From assembly GCF_000802965.1 (NCBI RefSeq), contig NZ_JSAK01000032.1, positions 45,550-81,183 on the forward strand: 35,634 nt of DNA, read 5' to 3'. Of this stretch, positions 1 to 7,772 are shown in pieces; the first letter of the stretch is position 1; each line of letters begins with the position of its first letter. Under the pieces are notes generated by a model. The model saw nothing but the letters and a program-made list of their open reading frames with translations. It had not been told where the DNA came from and did no database searches. The position numbers were made by a program, and so were the translations under genes. This DNA is from Pseudomonas fluorescens (GTDB lineage Bacteria; Pseudomonadota; Gammaproteobacteria; Pseudomonadales; Pseudomonadaceae).

Positions 1-240
1 CATGATGACTTGGGCGATGCCCAGCAGGGTGTTGCGACTTGATCCCTCTGTCCGGTCCGCCAGATCCAGGGTCATGACATGGGCCGAGGCCAGTGATTCG
101 CACGCGTCGCCCAGCAGGGTTTCGATGTTGATTTGCGGGTCGATGATGTACATCGTGCAGAGTGTGCGCGGGGTGGCTCGGATGTCAGCGGCGGAGGGGA
201 TGCGGTCGGTGTCGGATGGGTTGGGTGTGGCTTTGGACAT
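1..240 (-). CDS. DUF6124 (DUF3077-type) protein, 3' end cut by window
   Basis: Reading leftward from the ATG at 240 gives 80 open codons up to the window edge, so only the N-terminal part is visible. The protein begins MSKATPNPSDTDRIPSA and contains TMYIIDPQINIETLL and ESLASAHVMTLDLADR, the core pattern of the small DUF6124/DUF3077 proteins that occur in several copies per Pseudomonas genome. An AGGAG ribosome-binding site lies 8 bases upstream of the ATG. The function of the family is unknown. Family members often start with a longer N-terminus than this one. Upstream, the leader at about 260-560 is unusually structured (see the C4-like entry). The family assignment is from memory of its motifs. 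Confidence 0.8.
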   Translation of the reverse strand, partial: MSKATPNPSDTDRIPSAADIRATPRTLCTMYIIDPQINIETLLGDACESLASAHVMTLDLADRTEGSSRNTLLGIAQVIM

Positions 241-280
241 GGATGTTGCTCCTGGGTTGTAAATTAGGAGCCGACACGAT

Positions 281-372
281 TCGCTACCAAACGAGAGTGG
301 CGGCCATGCGCAGGTTGGTAGACCGGTAATCCCAGGAACCCGGCGCGTCCGAGGACGCCCTGCGCATGGCCA
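281..372 (-). ncRNA. C4-like antisense RNA candidate in DUF6124 leader
   Basis: On the strand of the DUF6124 gene this leader holds a perfect 12-bp inverted repeat (302-313 with 360-371). Inside it are GCCGGGTTCCTGGGATTACCG and, next, CTACCAACC. The sequence GTTTGGTAG, able to pair with CTACCAACC, occurs twice in the same transcript (284-292 and 437-445, reverse strand). A short RNA plus nearby copies of its own target is the known arrangement of C4 antisense RNAs of phages P1/P7/P4 and of the Ash-type leaders of enterobacteria. An 89-codon open frame (264-533, reverse) crosses the region and resembles Ash ORFs more than a normal protein. The C4 assignment is an inference; exact ends are not known. 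The rest of 241-605 holds no convincing gene. Confidence 0.45.
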
Positions 373-605
373 CCATAAGAAGCAAAGACAAAATAGCCTT
401 CGCAGAAGGTCGCACTGCACACCTGGAAAATCCGGGCTACCAAACCCGATCGCTGTTTTTTCAGCGACCGGCCAACGATAGAACCCTGCCCCAAGGCGCA
501 CAAGCCGGCGGATTCTGGCGTACGCGTAGGCAACGACGCAAGGCGTTGTAGCTTTCATCAAGTAACGCTGACAGCCGTTAAACAACCTCGAACGGCTGCG
601 CTAAA

Positions 606-760
606 CCCTGTGGCGAGGGAGCTTGTCGGATCGCCGCACCGTCCCGCTCGGCTGCGCAGCAGTCGCAAACCCTGCGTATTCGGTGTGCCTGAAAGACTGC
701 GGTGGCAGGGTTTAGGGCCGCTTCGCGACCCAGCGGGAGCAAGCTCCCTCGCCACAGGGG
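606..760. repeat. REP pair (REPIN-like), TGTGGCGAGGGAGC type
   Basis: Two inverted copies of a REP-type sequence, CTGTGGCGAGGGAGCTTG at about 608 and its complement ending near 756, enclose about 110 bases with a CGGCTGCGCAGC hairpin. This is the arrangement of Pseudomonas REPINs mobilised in trans by RAYT transposases; no RAYT gene is in the window. It sits at the 3' end of the LysR gene. Confidence 0.8.
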
Positions 761-761
761 G

Positions 762-1661
762 TTAGTGAGCCGAGTCTGGTTCGGTAAGCACTTTCCTGAA
801 CGTCTCCACCAACGGCCGCAGGTTGATTCGGTGCCATGCTGCCCACAGCGGTCGGGTGAGGGAGATCCATGGCACTTCCCGCAGCACCACGCCCGGCGGT
901 GCGTTGCGGCTCAGGCCTTTCTGAATCATGGCGATGCCCAGTCCCGAGGCCACCAGCGCCAGTGCGGTGAAGGGGCCGGTGGCTTCCATGCGGATGTCCG
1001 GGGTGAAACCGGCGCGGATGCAGGCGCTGACGAAGTCTTCGCGGCGGGTGACATTGTGGTGGTGCTGCACGCCGATCCACTCCTGATCGGCGAGGTCTTC
1101 CGGGGTCAACAGGGTCTTCTGTGCCAGCGGATGGTCGTCGGGCATTGCCAGCAGCATTGGGTCGTTCAGTACTTGGAAACCCAGCAGGTCGGGGTCATCG
1201 TCCGTCGGCGGTTCACTGACCAGGGCGATATCCAGACTACGCTGACGCAGGCCTTCCAATTGTTCGGTAGAACTGAGGTTGTACAGCGCGACGTGCACGT
1301 TCGGCCGATCGCTGCGCAACACGCGCAAGGCATTGGGCAAGACGCCGGCGTGCATCGCGTTCTCGATGTAGCCAATGCACAAGCCGCCTTCTTCACCGCG
1401 ACCGAGACGTTTGCCGAGGGATTCCAGGCGATTGGCGTGGGTCAGCAGGGCGCGGGTTTCAGCGAGGAACGTCTGGCCGTCGCGGGTCAGGCGAATGCGT
1501 TGCTGGCTGCGTTCGAACAGGGTCAGGCCCAGGCGTTCTTCGAGCTGGGCGATCTGCCGGCTCAGGGGCGACTGAGAAATGTGCAGGCGTTCGGCGGCGC
1601 GACCGACGTGTTCTTCCTCGGCGACGGCGACGAAGTAGCGCAATTGGCGGATGTCGATCAT
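762..1661 (-). CDS. LysR-family transcriptional regulator
   Basis: 299 residues, the usual LysR length. The N-terminal winged helix-turn-helix (about residues 3-62) contains LRYFVAVAEEEHVGRAAERL followed by HISQSPLSRQIAQLEERLG, which is close to the BenM/CatM-like branch. The co-inducer domain covers about 90-290. The ATG at 1661 has AGAGG 7 bases upstream. The gene is divergent from an aldo/keto reductase - SDR - SRPBCC operon with about 220 bases between them, the classical layout in which a LysR protein controls the adjacent operon in response to a small-molecule substrate. The effector cannot be told from sequence. That it regulates the operon is inference from position. Confidence 0.93.
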   Translation of the reverse strand: MIDIRQLRYFVAVAEEEHVGRAAERLHISQSPLSRQIAQLEERLGLTLFERSQQRIRLTRDGQTFLAETRALLTHANRLESLGKRLGRGEEGGLCIGYIENAMHAGVLPNALRVLRSDRPNVHVALYNLSSTEQLEGLRQRSLDIALVSEPPTDDDPDLLGFQVLNDPMLLAMPDDHPLAQKTLLTPEDLADQEWIGVQHHHNVTRREDFVSACIRAGFTPDIRMEATGPFTALALVASGLGIAMIQKGLSRNAPPGVVLREVPWISLTRPLWAAWHRINLRPLVETFRKVLTEPDSAH

Positions 1662-1760
1662 GTCAGACCTCTAGGGACTCAAGTGCTGCGTATTATGTCT
1701 TGGACGGTCCGAAGATCGCAATCTAGGATCTGCCCATCGGTAAGACAAATCACCGTTCCC

Positions 1761-1851
1761 TGTAGGAGCCGGCTTGCTGGCGATAGCGATTCACCAGGCA
1801 ACGCTGTATCGACTGCTACAACGCTATCGCCAGCAAGCCGGCTCCTACAGG
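1761..1851. repeat. REP pair, TGTAGGAGCCGGCTTGCTGG type
   Basis: Two inverted copies of TGTAGGAGCCGGCTTGCTGG and the following CGATAGCG, about 90 bases apart end to end, lie in the LysR/aldo-keto reductase intergenic region just upstream of the reductase ribosome-binding site. The hairpin would therefore fall in or near the operon's leader RNA. Confidence 0.9.
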
Positions 1852-1879
1852 GTTAACCAGCATTCGAGAGGAATTGATT

Positions 1880-2932
1880 ATGAGCTTGAAAGACAAACTG
1901 CCCGGCGCGCTGGGTTTCGGCACTGCACCGCTGGGCAATATGTTCCGCGCCATTCCTGAAGAAGAGGCGCAAGCCACCGTCCATGCGGCTTGGGATGCCG
2001 GCGTGCGTTACTTCGATACCGCGCCGTTCTACGGTTCGGGTCTGTCAGAAATTCGCCTCGGCGCTGCGCTGTCCCGCTACAACCGTGATGATTATGTGCT
2101 CAGCAGCAAGGTCGGCCGGGTGATCCTCGACGAAGTCGAAGACGCCGCCGCCCGGGATCTGGGTGAGAAGAGCGGGGTGTTCGAACACGGTCGTCCGAAC
2201 AAGATCGTCAACGACTACAGCGCCGACGCGACCCTGCGCTCCATCGAAGACAGCCTCAAGCGTCTGAATACCGATCGGCTGGACATCGTCTGGGTCCATG
2301 ACATCGCCCAGGACTTCTACGGCGATCAATGGCTGGAGTACTTCAATCAGGCCCGCACCGGTGCTTTCAAAGTGCTGACGCGCTTGCGTGAAGAGGGCGT
2401 GATCAAGGGCTGGGGCCTGGGCGTGAACAAGGTTGAGCCGTGCGAATTGACCCTTGATCTGAGCGAAGCGCAACCGGACGGTTTTCTGCTGGCGGGTCGC
2501 TACACTCTTCTCGACCATGACCGCGCCTTGCAGCGCTTGATGGACGCGGCCCTGGCACAGAATGTCGAGATCGTGGTCGGCGGCCCTTACAGTTCGGGCA
2601 TCCTGGCCGGTGGCGCGCACTTCGAATACCAGAAGGCCAGCCCGGCGATCATCAACAAGGTCGAGCAGATCAAGCGCATTGCGGCGGCACATGGTGTCGA
2701 CATCAAAGCGGCGGCGTTGCAATTCTCATTGGCCAATCCGGCGGTGGCGGCAGTCATTCCAGGTGCCAGCCGTCCGCAACGGATTGCCGAAGATGTTGCC
2801 GCGATGTCGGCGGTGATTCCTGCAGCGTTTTGGCAGGCGATGCGCGAGGCTCATTTGGTTTCTGAACGGGCTCCGTTGCCAGGGCAAAAGATCGCAGCTT
2901 CCGGCAGCTCCTACAGGGGTGATGTGAAATGA
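1880..2932 (+). CDS. Aldo/keto reductase (D-threo-aldose 1-dehydrogenase-like)
   Basis: 350 residues of NAD(P)-dependent aldo/keto reductase, a TIM-barrel fold. The catalytic tetrad is visible: Asp46 and Tyr51 in FDTAPFYGSG, Lys77 in LSSKVGR, His140 in VWVHD. The overall pattern (LGFGTAPLGNMFR, GWGLGVNKVEPCE, VVGGPYSSGILAGG) matches the branch containing D-threo-aldose/L-fucose dehydrogenase and pyridoxal 4-dehydrogenase; the true substrate is unknown. The ATG at 1880, preceded by GAGAGG at good distance, is preferred to a TTG two codons upstream. It is first in an operon: its stop overlaps the next start (ATGA). Oddly, the last residues (about 336-347, KIAASGSSYRG) are encoded by a REP element, so the native C-terminus was probably replaced or extended. 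Confidence 0.92.
   Translation: MSLKDKLPGALGFGTAPLGNMFRAIPEEEAQATVHAAWDAGVRYFDTAPFYGSGLSEIRLGAALSRYNRDDYVLSSKVGRVILDEVEDAAARDLGEKSGVFEHGRPNKIVNDYSADATLRSIEDSLKRLNTDRLDIVWVHDIAQDFYGDQWLEYFNQARTGAFKVLTRLREEGVIKGWGLGVNKVEPCELTLDLSEAQPDGFLLAGRYTLLDHDRALQRLMDAALAQNVEIVVGGPYSSGILAGGAHFEYQKASPAIINKVEQIKRIAAAHGVDIKAAALQFSLANPAVAAVIPGASRPQRIAEDVAAMSAVIPAAFWQAMREAHLVSERAPLPGQKIAASGSSYRGDVK
2886..2919 (+). repeat. Solo REP element inside the aldo/keto reductase 3' end
   Basis: These bases match the AAAAGATCGCAGCC...GCAGCTCCTACAGGGG REP seen at 6462, 15378 and elsewhere, with two substitutions in the loop side. Unlike all other copies it lies in a reading frame and encodes the enzyme's C-terminus. Its final AGGGG, 9 bases before the ATG at 2929, is the only plausible Shine-Dalgarno for the SDR gene. 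Confidence 0.85.
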
Positions 2933-3726
2933 AAATTGATTTGAGTGGAAAACTGGCAATTGTCAGCGGCAGCACCGCCGGCATTGGTCTGGGTATCAGC
3001 AAGGCACTGGCCGAATCCGGCGCCACGGTGGTGGTGATCGGCCGCGAAACGGCCAAGGTCGAGCAAGCGCTGGCGACCATCCGCGAGCAGGTGCCCGGCG
3101 CTCAATTGCGCGGGTTGACGGCCGACCTCGGTACCGCTGAAGGTGCCGAAATATTGTTCGCCGCCGAACCGCGAGCGGACATTCTGGTGAACAACCTGGG
3201 GATCTACAACGCGGTGGATTTCTTTGACACGCCCGATAGCGAATGGACGCGCTTCTATGAGGTCAACGTGATCTCCGGCGTGCGCCTGTCCCGGCATTAC
3301 GTGCCGGACATGGTCAAGCAGGGCTGGGGCCGGGTGATCTTCCTGTCCTCGGAATCCGGCATCGCGATCCCGGCGGACATGCTCAACTATGGCGTGACCA
3401 AAAGCGCCAACCTGGCGGTGTCCCACGGATTGGCCAAACGGTTGGCGGGAACCGGAGTAACGGTCAATTCGATCCTGCCCGGTCCGACCTTGACCGACGG
3501 CGTGGAGCTGATGCTCAAGGATGCCATTGCCAAGTCCGGTCGAAGTCTTCAGGAGGAAGCCGACGCCTTCGTCCGCGAGGCCCGTCCAACCTCGATCATC
3601 CAGCGCGTGGCGAATGTCGAGGAAGTCGCGAATCTGGTGGCGTACATCGCCTCGCCGCTATCCTCGGCAACCACGGGCGCAGCTTTGCGAGTCGACGGCG
3701 GCGTCGTCGACAGCATGGCGATCTGA
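2929..3726 (+). CDS. Short-chain dehydrogenase/reductase (SDR)
   Basis: 265 residues of a classical SDR oxidoreductase with a Rossmann fold. Cofactor motif SGSTAGIG at 13-20 (TGxxxGIG class), the NNLG motif at 88-91, Asn113, and the catalytic triad Ser141-Tyr154-Lys158 (YGVTK) are all present. The C-terminal VDGG is typical of the family. The arginine after the second strand (GRE, near 39) suggests NADPH preference, but weakly. It overlaps the stop of the aldo/keto reductase gene by ATGA, so translation is probably coupled, and its ribosome-binding site lies in the REP remnant at 2886-2919. With the neighbouring reductase and SRPBCC protein it suggests an oxidoreductive pathway on a small carbonyl or polyol compound; the substrate is not known. 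Confidence 0.93.
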   Translation: MKIDLSGKLAIVSGSTAGIGLGISKALAESGATVVVIGRETAKVEQALATIREQVPGAQLRGLTADLGTAEGAEILFAAEPRADILVNNLGIYNAVDFFDTPDSEWTRFYEVNVISGVRLSRHYVPDMVKQGWGRVIFLSSESGIAIPADMLNYGVTKSANLAVSHGLAKRLAGTGVTVNSILPGPTLTDGVELMLKDAIAKSGRSLQEEADAFVREARPTSIIQRVANVEEVANLVAYIASPLSSATTGAALRVDGGVVDSMAI

Positions 3727-3752
3727 ACCTTATTAATGAGAGAGAGCTTTAC

Positions 3753-4163
3753 ATGGCAACTGCATCAGCATTCATCGACATCCCGGCCTCGGCGGATCGG
3801 GTCTGGCAATTGATCGGCGGTTTCAATTCGCTGCCGGAATGGCTGCCGTTCATTCCCAAGAGTGAACTCAGCGAAGGCGGGCGCGTGCGCAGCCTGCAAA
3901 CGGCGGATGGCGCGGTAGTGATCGAGCGTCTGCAAGCGTTCGACAACGCCGGCAAAACCTACAGCTACTCGATTCTGCAAGCGCCGTTTCCGGCCACGGA
4001 TTATCTGGCGACGATCAAGGTTGAGGCGCAGGGCGACGGGGCTCGGGTGACCTGGTCCGGCCGGTTTGAACCGGTGGGTGTGAGTAACGAGGAAGTAGAG
4101 GCGTTGTTTACCGGGATCTATCAGGGAGGCCTTGAGGCGTTGCGCGCCAATTACCCGGCTTGA
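3753..4163 (+). CDS. SRPBCC (polyketide cyclase/START-like) family protein
   Basis: 136 residues. The pattern ASAFIDIPASADRVWQLI, then NSLPEWLPFI, then GGRVRSLQ and a late VTWSGRFEP is that of single-domain SRPBCC (Bet v 1-like) proteins that bind small hydrophobic ligands; many are called polyketide cyclase/dehydrase without proof of activity. An AGAGAG sequence precedes the ATG by about 8 bases, and the gene follows the SDR by 26 bases, so it is very likely the last gene of the same operon. It probably binds or processes a product of the two reductases; this is inference from context. Confidence 0.88.
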   Translation: MATASAFIDIPASADRVWQLIGGFNSLPEWLPFIPKSELSEGGRVRSLQTADGAVVIERLQAFDNAGKTYSYSILQAPFPATDYLATIKVEAQGDGARVTWSGRFEPVGVSNEEVEALFTGIYQGGLEALRANYPA

Positions 4164-4168
4164 TCCTT

Positions 4169-4255
4169 TGTAGGAGCCGGCTTGCTGGCGATGGGGCCTT
4201 CGGATTTTGCGGTGATCTTGTGGCCGCCATCGCTGGCAAGCCAGCTCCTACAGGG
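4169..4255. repeat. REP pair, TGTAGGAGCCGGC type
   Basis: TGTAGGAGCCGGCTTGCTGG and an inverted, slightly diverged partner (GGCAAGCCAGCTCCTACAGG) frame about 45 bases. The element begins a few bases after the SRPBCC stop and could act as the 3' hairpin of the operon. Confidence 0.88.
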
Positions 4256-4268
4256 ATATGTGGACATC

Positions 4269-4318
4269 TGTAGGAGCTGCCGCAGGTTCGGGCCGCGTTC
4301 GGACGATCTTTTGATCTT
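4269..4318. repeat. Solo/diverged REP, TGTAGGAGCTGCCGCAGG type
   Basis: A single copy beginning TGTAGGAGCTGCCGCAGG and ending GATCTTTTGATCTT, without a full inverted partner. It reaches the stop codon of the convergent histidine kinase gene. Confidence 0.75.
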
Positions 4319-5712
4319 CAAGCAGGCGCAATCAACCTCTGCCGACAATCCAGCACCAACCGCGCGCCCCCCAATTCGCTACTGCCCAACTCCAGCGTAA
4401 AGCCATGCAGGCTGACAATCGCCGCGACGATCGACAACCCCAATCCAAAGCCACTTTTCTGATTACCCGCCTCGGCGCGATAGAAGCGCTGGAACACCGC
4501 CTCGCGTTCGGCCTCTGGAATGCCAGGACCGGAGTCGAGCACTTCAATGCGGGTATGCCCGCCCTCATTCACTCCACGCAAAATCACCTGGCCACCGGGC
4601 GGGGTGAATTTGATCGAGTTACTCAGCAGATTGGCTACGGCTTCGAACAGCAATGCGCGATCACCATGGAGGGGCGGCAATGTTGCTGGCAACTGCAATT
4701 CAAAACTCAAACCATCGTCTTCGGCCAATGGCAGATAAAACTCGTGCAATTCCTGCAGCAACGGCACTGGGTCCAGTTCCACAAATCCTGAGCGGCGCTG
4801 ACGATCCTCGAGTTCGGAAATCCGCAGCAAGCCCCGAAACCGCGCCATCAGCGTGTCGGCCTCGGCCAGCACCAAATCCAGTTGTGCGGCTTCGGCCGAG
4901 CCTTCGCCGGCCTGTTGTTGCATGCGATAAAGCTGCGCGCGCAATCGGGTCAGCGGCGTGCGCAGGTCATGGGCGATGTTGTCGCAAACACCTTTGACTT
5001 CGTTCATCAAGCGCTCGATGCGTTCGAGCATGGCGTTGACGATCGCGGCGAGCATGTCCAGCTCATCGCGGCGGCTGGACAGCGGCAGGCGTTTGGTCAA
5101 GTCACCGGCGACGATGGCCTCGGCGCTGGCCTGGATCCCGCGAATTCGCCGCAACGGCCGACGCCGCAACAAGTGCCAGCCGACGATGCCCGGCAGGATG
5201 GTCAGGGTCACACCCCAGAACAGCGCGTGCAGGATGATTCGGGTGACGGCAAACAGCGAGCCGTTGTCGCGCACCAGCACCAGCAAGAGGCCGTCCCGGG
5301 TCTGGGTCGCCACGGCGTCGCAACTGTCATTGGGCAGCGTTGGATCGTCGGAGTCGGCGCAATCGCTGAGCATGTGGATCTTGCCGTCCAGCGGCAGGCC
5401 ACGGGGGATGTGGTTCAGGGCGCCGCTCAGATAACGCTGTTGCTGATCGAACAGGCCATAGCCGTCGATGCCGCGGATGTCGAAGGTCATGCTGACGACG
5501 AGGGCGTCCACCAGTTGTTCGCCCTGGAAACGCGAAAACAGATGCTGGCGCTGCATCAGCGAATGCTTGGCCAGGTTGTCCAGGTAAGCGGACACCTCGA
5601 AGTACATGACGCCCATCAGGATGCCGCTCCAGACCACGAACAGTGCACTGTAGAGCGCCAGCAAACGACTGCTGGAAGAGCGCCAGCCTTTAGACGGGTT
5701 CGGCAATGACAT
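4318..5712 (-). CDS. Membrane sensor histidine kinase
   Basis: 464 residues. Transmembrane segments lie at about 17-38 and 155-180, enclosing a periplasmic sensor domain of about 115 residues that carries two cysteines (118 and 131). HAMP follows at about 182-234. HisKA has the H-box IAHDLRTPLTR with phospho-acceptor His248, and the HATPase domain shows the N-box NLLSNSIKF, DSGPGIP and GFGLGLS. Its start overlaps the end of the upstream response-regulator gene by 23 bases, so the two form one operon and a cognate pair. The signal sensed is unknown; the two periplasmic cysteines might form a disulfide. The 3' end abuts a REP element. Confidence 0.95.
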   Translation of the reverse strand: MSLPNPSKGWRSSSSRLLALYSALFVVWSGILMGVMYFEVSAYLDNLAKHSLMQRQHLFSRFQGEQLVDALVVSMTFDIRGIDGYGLFDQQQRYLSGALNHIPRGLPLDGKIHMLSDCADSDDPTLPNDSCDAVATQTRDGLLLVLVRDNGSLFAVTRIILHALFWGVTLTILPGIVGWHLLRRRPLRRIRGIQASAEAIVAGDLTKRLPLSSRRDELDMLAAIVNAMLERIERLMNEVKGVCDNIAHDLRTPLTRLRAQLYRMQQQAGEGSAEAAQLDLVLAEADTLMARFRGLLRISELEDRQRRSGFVELDPVPLLQELHEFYLPLAEDDGLSFELQLPATLPPLHGDRALLFEAVANLLSNSIKFTPPGGQVILRGVNEGGHTRIEVLDSGPGIPEAEREAVFQRFYRAEAGNQKSGFGLGLSIVAAIVSLHGFTLELGSSELGGARLVLDCRQRLIAPA

Positions 5713-6373
5713 AACCCGAGCCTCGCACGGTTCGAATCAATGGGGCATTGCCAGGTGGGTCGATCTTCTTGCGCAGGCGGCCGATGTGGACGTCGATCAG
5801 GTTGGTGCCGGGGTCGAAGTGATAACCCCAGACCTCCTCGAAAATCATCATCCGCGAGAGGATCTGCCCGGTGTTGCGCATGAGGAATTCCAGCAGCTTG
5901 TATTCGGTGGGCAGCAACGTCAGTAACTCGCCATTGCGGCTGGCTTCGTGGCTGATCAGGTTCAGTTCCAGGTCCGCTACTCGCAACGTGGTTGCTTGCG
6001 CGGTCACGTTGTTCTGCCGGCGCAGCAGGACTTCGACCCGGGCCGCCATTTCATCGGTGGCGAAAGGTTTGGTCAGGTAATCGTCGCCGCCAGCGCGCAG
6101 GCCGCGCACGCGCTCATCGACGTCGGAGAGGGCGCTGATCATCAGGATCGGCGTCGCCACGCCCATGGTCCGCAGGGTCGTGACAATCGCCAGGCCATCG
6201 AGCTCGGGCAACATGCGGTCGAGGGTGATCAAGTCGTAGTTGCCACTGACCGCACGCTCAAGCCCTTCGCGACCATTGTCGACCCAGTCGACGTCGAGGC
6301 CGTGGCTGCTCAGTTCGGCGACTATTTCCCGGGCGGTCACGGCGTCGTCTTCGATGGTCAAGATGCGGGTCAT
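5690..6373 (-). CDS. OmpR-family response regulator
   Basis: 227 residues. Receiver domain: acidic pair Asp9-Asp10, phospho-acceptor Asp52 in LITLDRMLP, and Lys102 in LTKPF. A winged-helix DNA-binding domain follows (LLPTEYKLLEFLMRN, then DVHIGRLRKKID and IRTVRGSGYVI). It is the partner of the histidine kinase encoded immediately downstream with overlapping frames. Its closest named relatives cannot be told apart here (CopR/QseB-like branches are similar). The Shine-Dalgarno before the ATG at 6373 is weak. Targets are unknown. Confidence 0.95.
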   Translation of the reverse strand: MTRILTIEDDAVTAREIVAELSSHGLDVDWVDNGREGLERAVSGNYDLITLDRMLPELDGLAIVTTLRTMGVATPILMISALSDVDERVRGLRAGGDDYLTKPFATDEMAARVEVLLRRQNNVTAQATTLRVADLELNLISHEASRNGELLTLLPTEYKLLEFLMRNTGQILSRMMIFEEVWGYHFDPGTNLIDVHIGRLRKKIDPPGNAPLIRTVRGSGYVIAEPV

Positions 6374-6461
6374 AGGGCTGGCCTGATTAGGTGTTCACAA
6401 CGTTGTGCAGCATTTTGCCAAGAAATGATCGAAGGCTTACTAAATAAAAGTTCATGGAGAT

Positions 6462-6545
6462 CAAAAGATCGCAGCCTTCGGCAGCTCCTACAGGGGGATT
6501 GCATTTCAAATGTCGGAGCTGCCGAAGGCTGCGATCTTTTGCTCT
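6462..6545. repeat. REP pair, AAAAGATCGCAGCCTTCGG type
   Basis: Two inverted copies of the AAAAGATCGCAGCCTTCGGC / GCCGAAGGCTGCGATCTTTT element, about 85 bases in total. It lies between the divergent response-regulator and membrane-protein genes, inside a 358-base gene-free stretch (6374-6731). Confidence 0.92.
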
Positions 6546-6610
6546 TCCCAATCAATGCAGAAAACCCGCTGAGCTTAGTGGTTTATTGCATATTGCATGG
6601 ATCAGGGAAG

Positions 6611-6633
6611 TTCAAACTTTATAAGTTGTTGAA
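6611..6633. promoter_or_regulatory. Inverted repeat upstream of membrane protein gene (operator candidate)
   Basis: TTCAAACTT-TAT-AAGTTGTTGAA is an imperfect inverted repeat whose core AACTT-TAT-AAGTT is exact, in a locally AT-rich stretch about 100 bases upstream of the ATG at 6732. Size and position suit a transcription-factor site; the factor is unknown. The remainder of 6546-6731 shows nothing else I can name. Confidence 0.35.
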
Positions 6634-6731
6634 ACTGAAGGGGATATCCAGAGCCCGCGACTGGCATGGTCACTGCAACTGCTCATTTGAAGAAGTTGTA
6701 ACACCATCTTTCTGCCTGGAGCGATACAACA

Positions 6732-7661
6732 ATGAATAGATCCTCAGATGGTTTCTATCCTGCGGCCGACGAAGCGAGCACGCTCTCTGGCGTCTCTTGG
6801 GGGGCGATTTTCGCCGGGGCTGCTGCGGCAGCAGCGTTATCGCTGATCCTTGTGCTGCTCGGTTTTGGACTGGGATTCTCCGCGGTCTCGCCTTGGGCCA
6901 ACGAAGGTGTGAGCGCCAAAGGCCTGGGCATCTCGACCATTGTCTGGTTGGCCGTGACACAAATCATTGCCTCAGGGGCCGGTGGCTATATCGCCGGGCG
7001 CCTGCGGGTTAAATGGGCGTACATGCATGGCGATGAAGTTTATTTCCGTGACACCGCCCACGGGTTTCTCGCGTGGTGCGTGGCGACGCTGGTAACGGCA
7101 ACGCTGGTGGCCGGTTCGGTAAGCAGCGTCGTGAGTGGTGGTGTTCAGGCTGGCGCACAAGTGGCCGGTGGCGCCGCCAGTGCCATGACCCAAGTGGCCG
7201 GTCAGGCAGCCGCCAATACCGACAGCGATCAGTACGGCTACTACATCGACAGCCTGTTTCGCGATGATCGTCCGGCCGCCGTCAGTGACGATGCCGCCCG
7301 AGGCACCGTGACGCGGATTTTCGCGCAATCCCTGAAGGACGGTCAGTTGTCCGCTGAAGATCGTACCTACCTGGCGCAACTGGTGGCGCAACGGACCAAT
7401 CTCACCCAAGCGGACGCTGAACGTCGTGTCGATGAAGTTTATGCCCGCACCCAGAAAGCCGTAGCCGACGCCAAACTGGCCGCACAACAAGCGGCTGATA
7501 CCGCCGCCAAAGTAGCTGCCTGGACCACGTTGTGGATGTTCGTTGCACTATTGATCGGCGCGTTTTTCGCAAGTTTTGCCGCGACTTTCGGTGGCCGTCG
7601 CCGGGATGCCGTGGTGTATCTGGAAACCGACACCTACGTCACCACCACCCCTGTTCGTTAA
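6732..7661 (+). CDS. Multi-pass membrane protein of unknown function
   Basis: 309 residues. Hydrophobic segments are at about 23-50 (Ala/Leu-rich), 67-88, 113-134 and 268-290. Between the third and fourth is a long soluble section (about 150-265) rich in Ala, Gln and Asp, with an alpha-helical stretch containing KAVADAKLAAQQAADTAAK that looks like a coiled coil. GGAG lies 10 bases before the ATG. The C-terminus (RRRDAVVYLETDTYV) should be cytoplasmic. I recognise it as a conserved proteobacterial membrane protein without an assigned function. A 24-codon hydrophobic gene follows after 15 bases and the pair ends at a strong terminator, so they form one transcription unit. Confidence 0.85.
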   Translation: MNRSSDGFYPAADEASTLSGVSWGAIFAGAAAAAALSLILVLLGFGLGFSAVSPWANEGVSAKGLGISTIVWLAVTQIIASGAGGYIAGRLRVKWAYMHGDEVYFRDTAHGFLAWCVATLVTATLVAGSVSSVVSGGVQAGAQVAGGAASAMTQVAGQAAANTDSDQYGYYIDSLFRDDRPAAVSDDAARGTVTRIFAQSLKDGQLSAEDRTYLAQLVAQRTNLTQADAERRVDEVYARTQKAVADAKLAAQQAADTAAKVAAWTTLWMFVALLIGAFFASFAATFGGRRRDAVVYLETDTYVTTTPVR

Positions 7662-7676
7662 CCCAGGAGAATCATC

Positions 7677-7751
7677 ATGCGCTCATTACTGCTGTTCTTT
7701 CTTGGTGTACCGATCCCGATCATCATCCTGATCGCTCTGTTCATGCATTGA
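7677..7751 (+). CDS. 24-residue hydrophobic microprotein
   Basis: The short frame MRSLLLFFLGVPIPIIILI plus ALFMH has a very good ribosome-binding site (CAGGAGAATCATC before the ATG). It lies 15 bases after the membrane-protein gene and is followed by a rho-independent terminator. It is essentially one transmembrane helix with a central PIPIII motif. The well-placed ribosome-binding site and terminator argue that it is translated. I believe similar GxPIPIIILI microproteins occur beside the same kind of membrane gene in other proteobacteria. Partner or small-subunit function is an inference from position. Confidence 0.75.
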   Translation: MRSLLLFFLGVPIPIIILIALFMH

Positions 7752-7772
7752 TCGACTGGGGCTAGTCCCTCT

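Noticed and set aside
702..1856. Open frame of 384 codons on the plus strand opposite the LysR gene
   Set aside because: It is the antisense shadow of a well-supported LysR gene in high-GC DNA; composition is rich in Gln/Arg/His and shows no domain.
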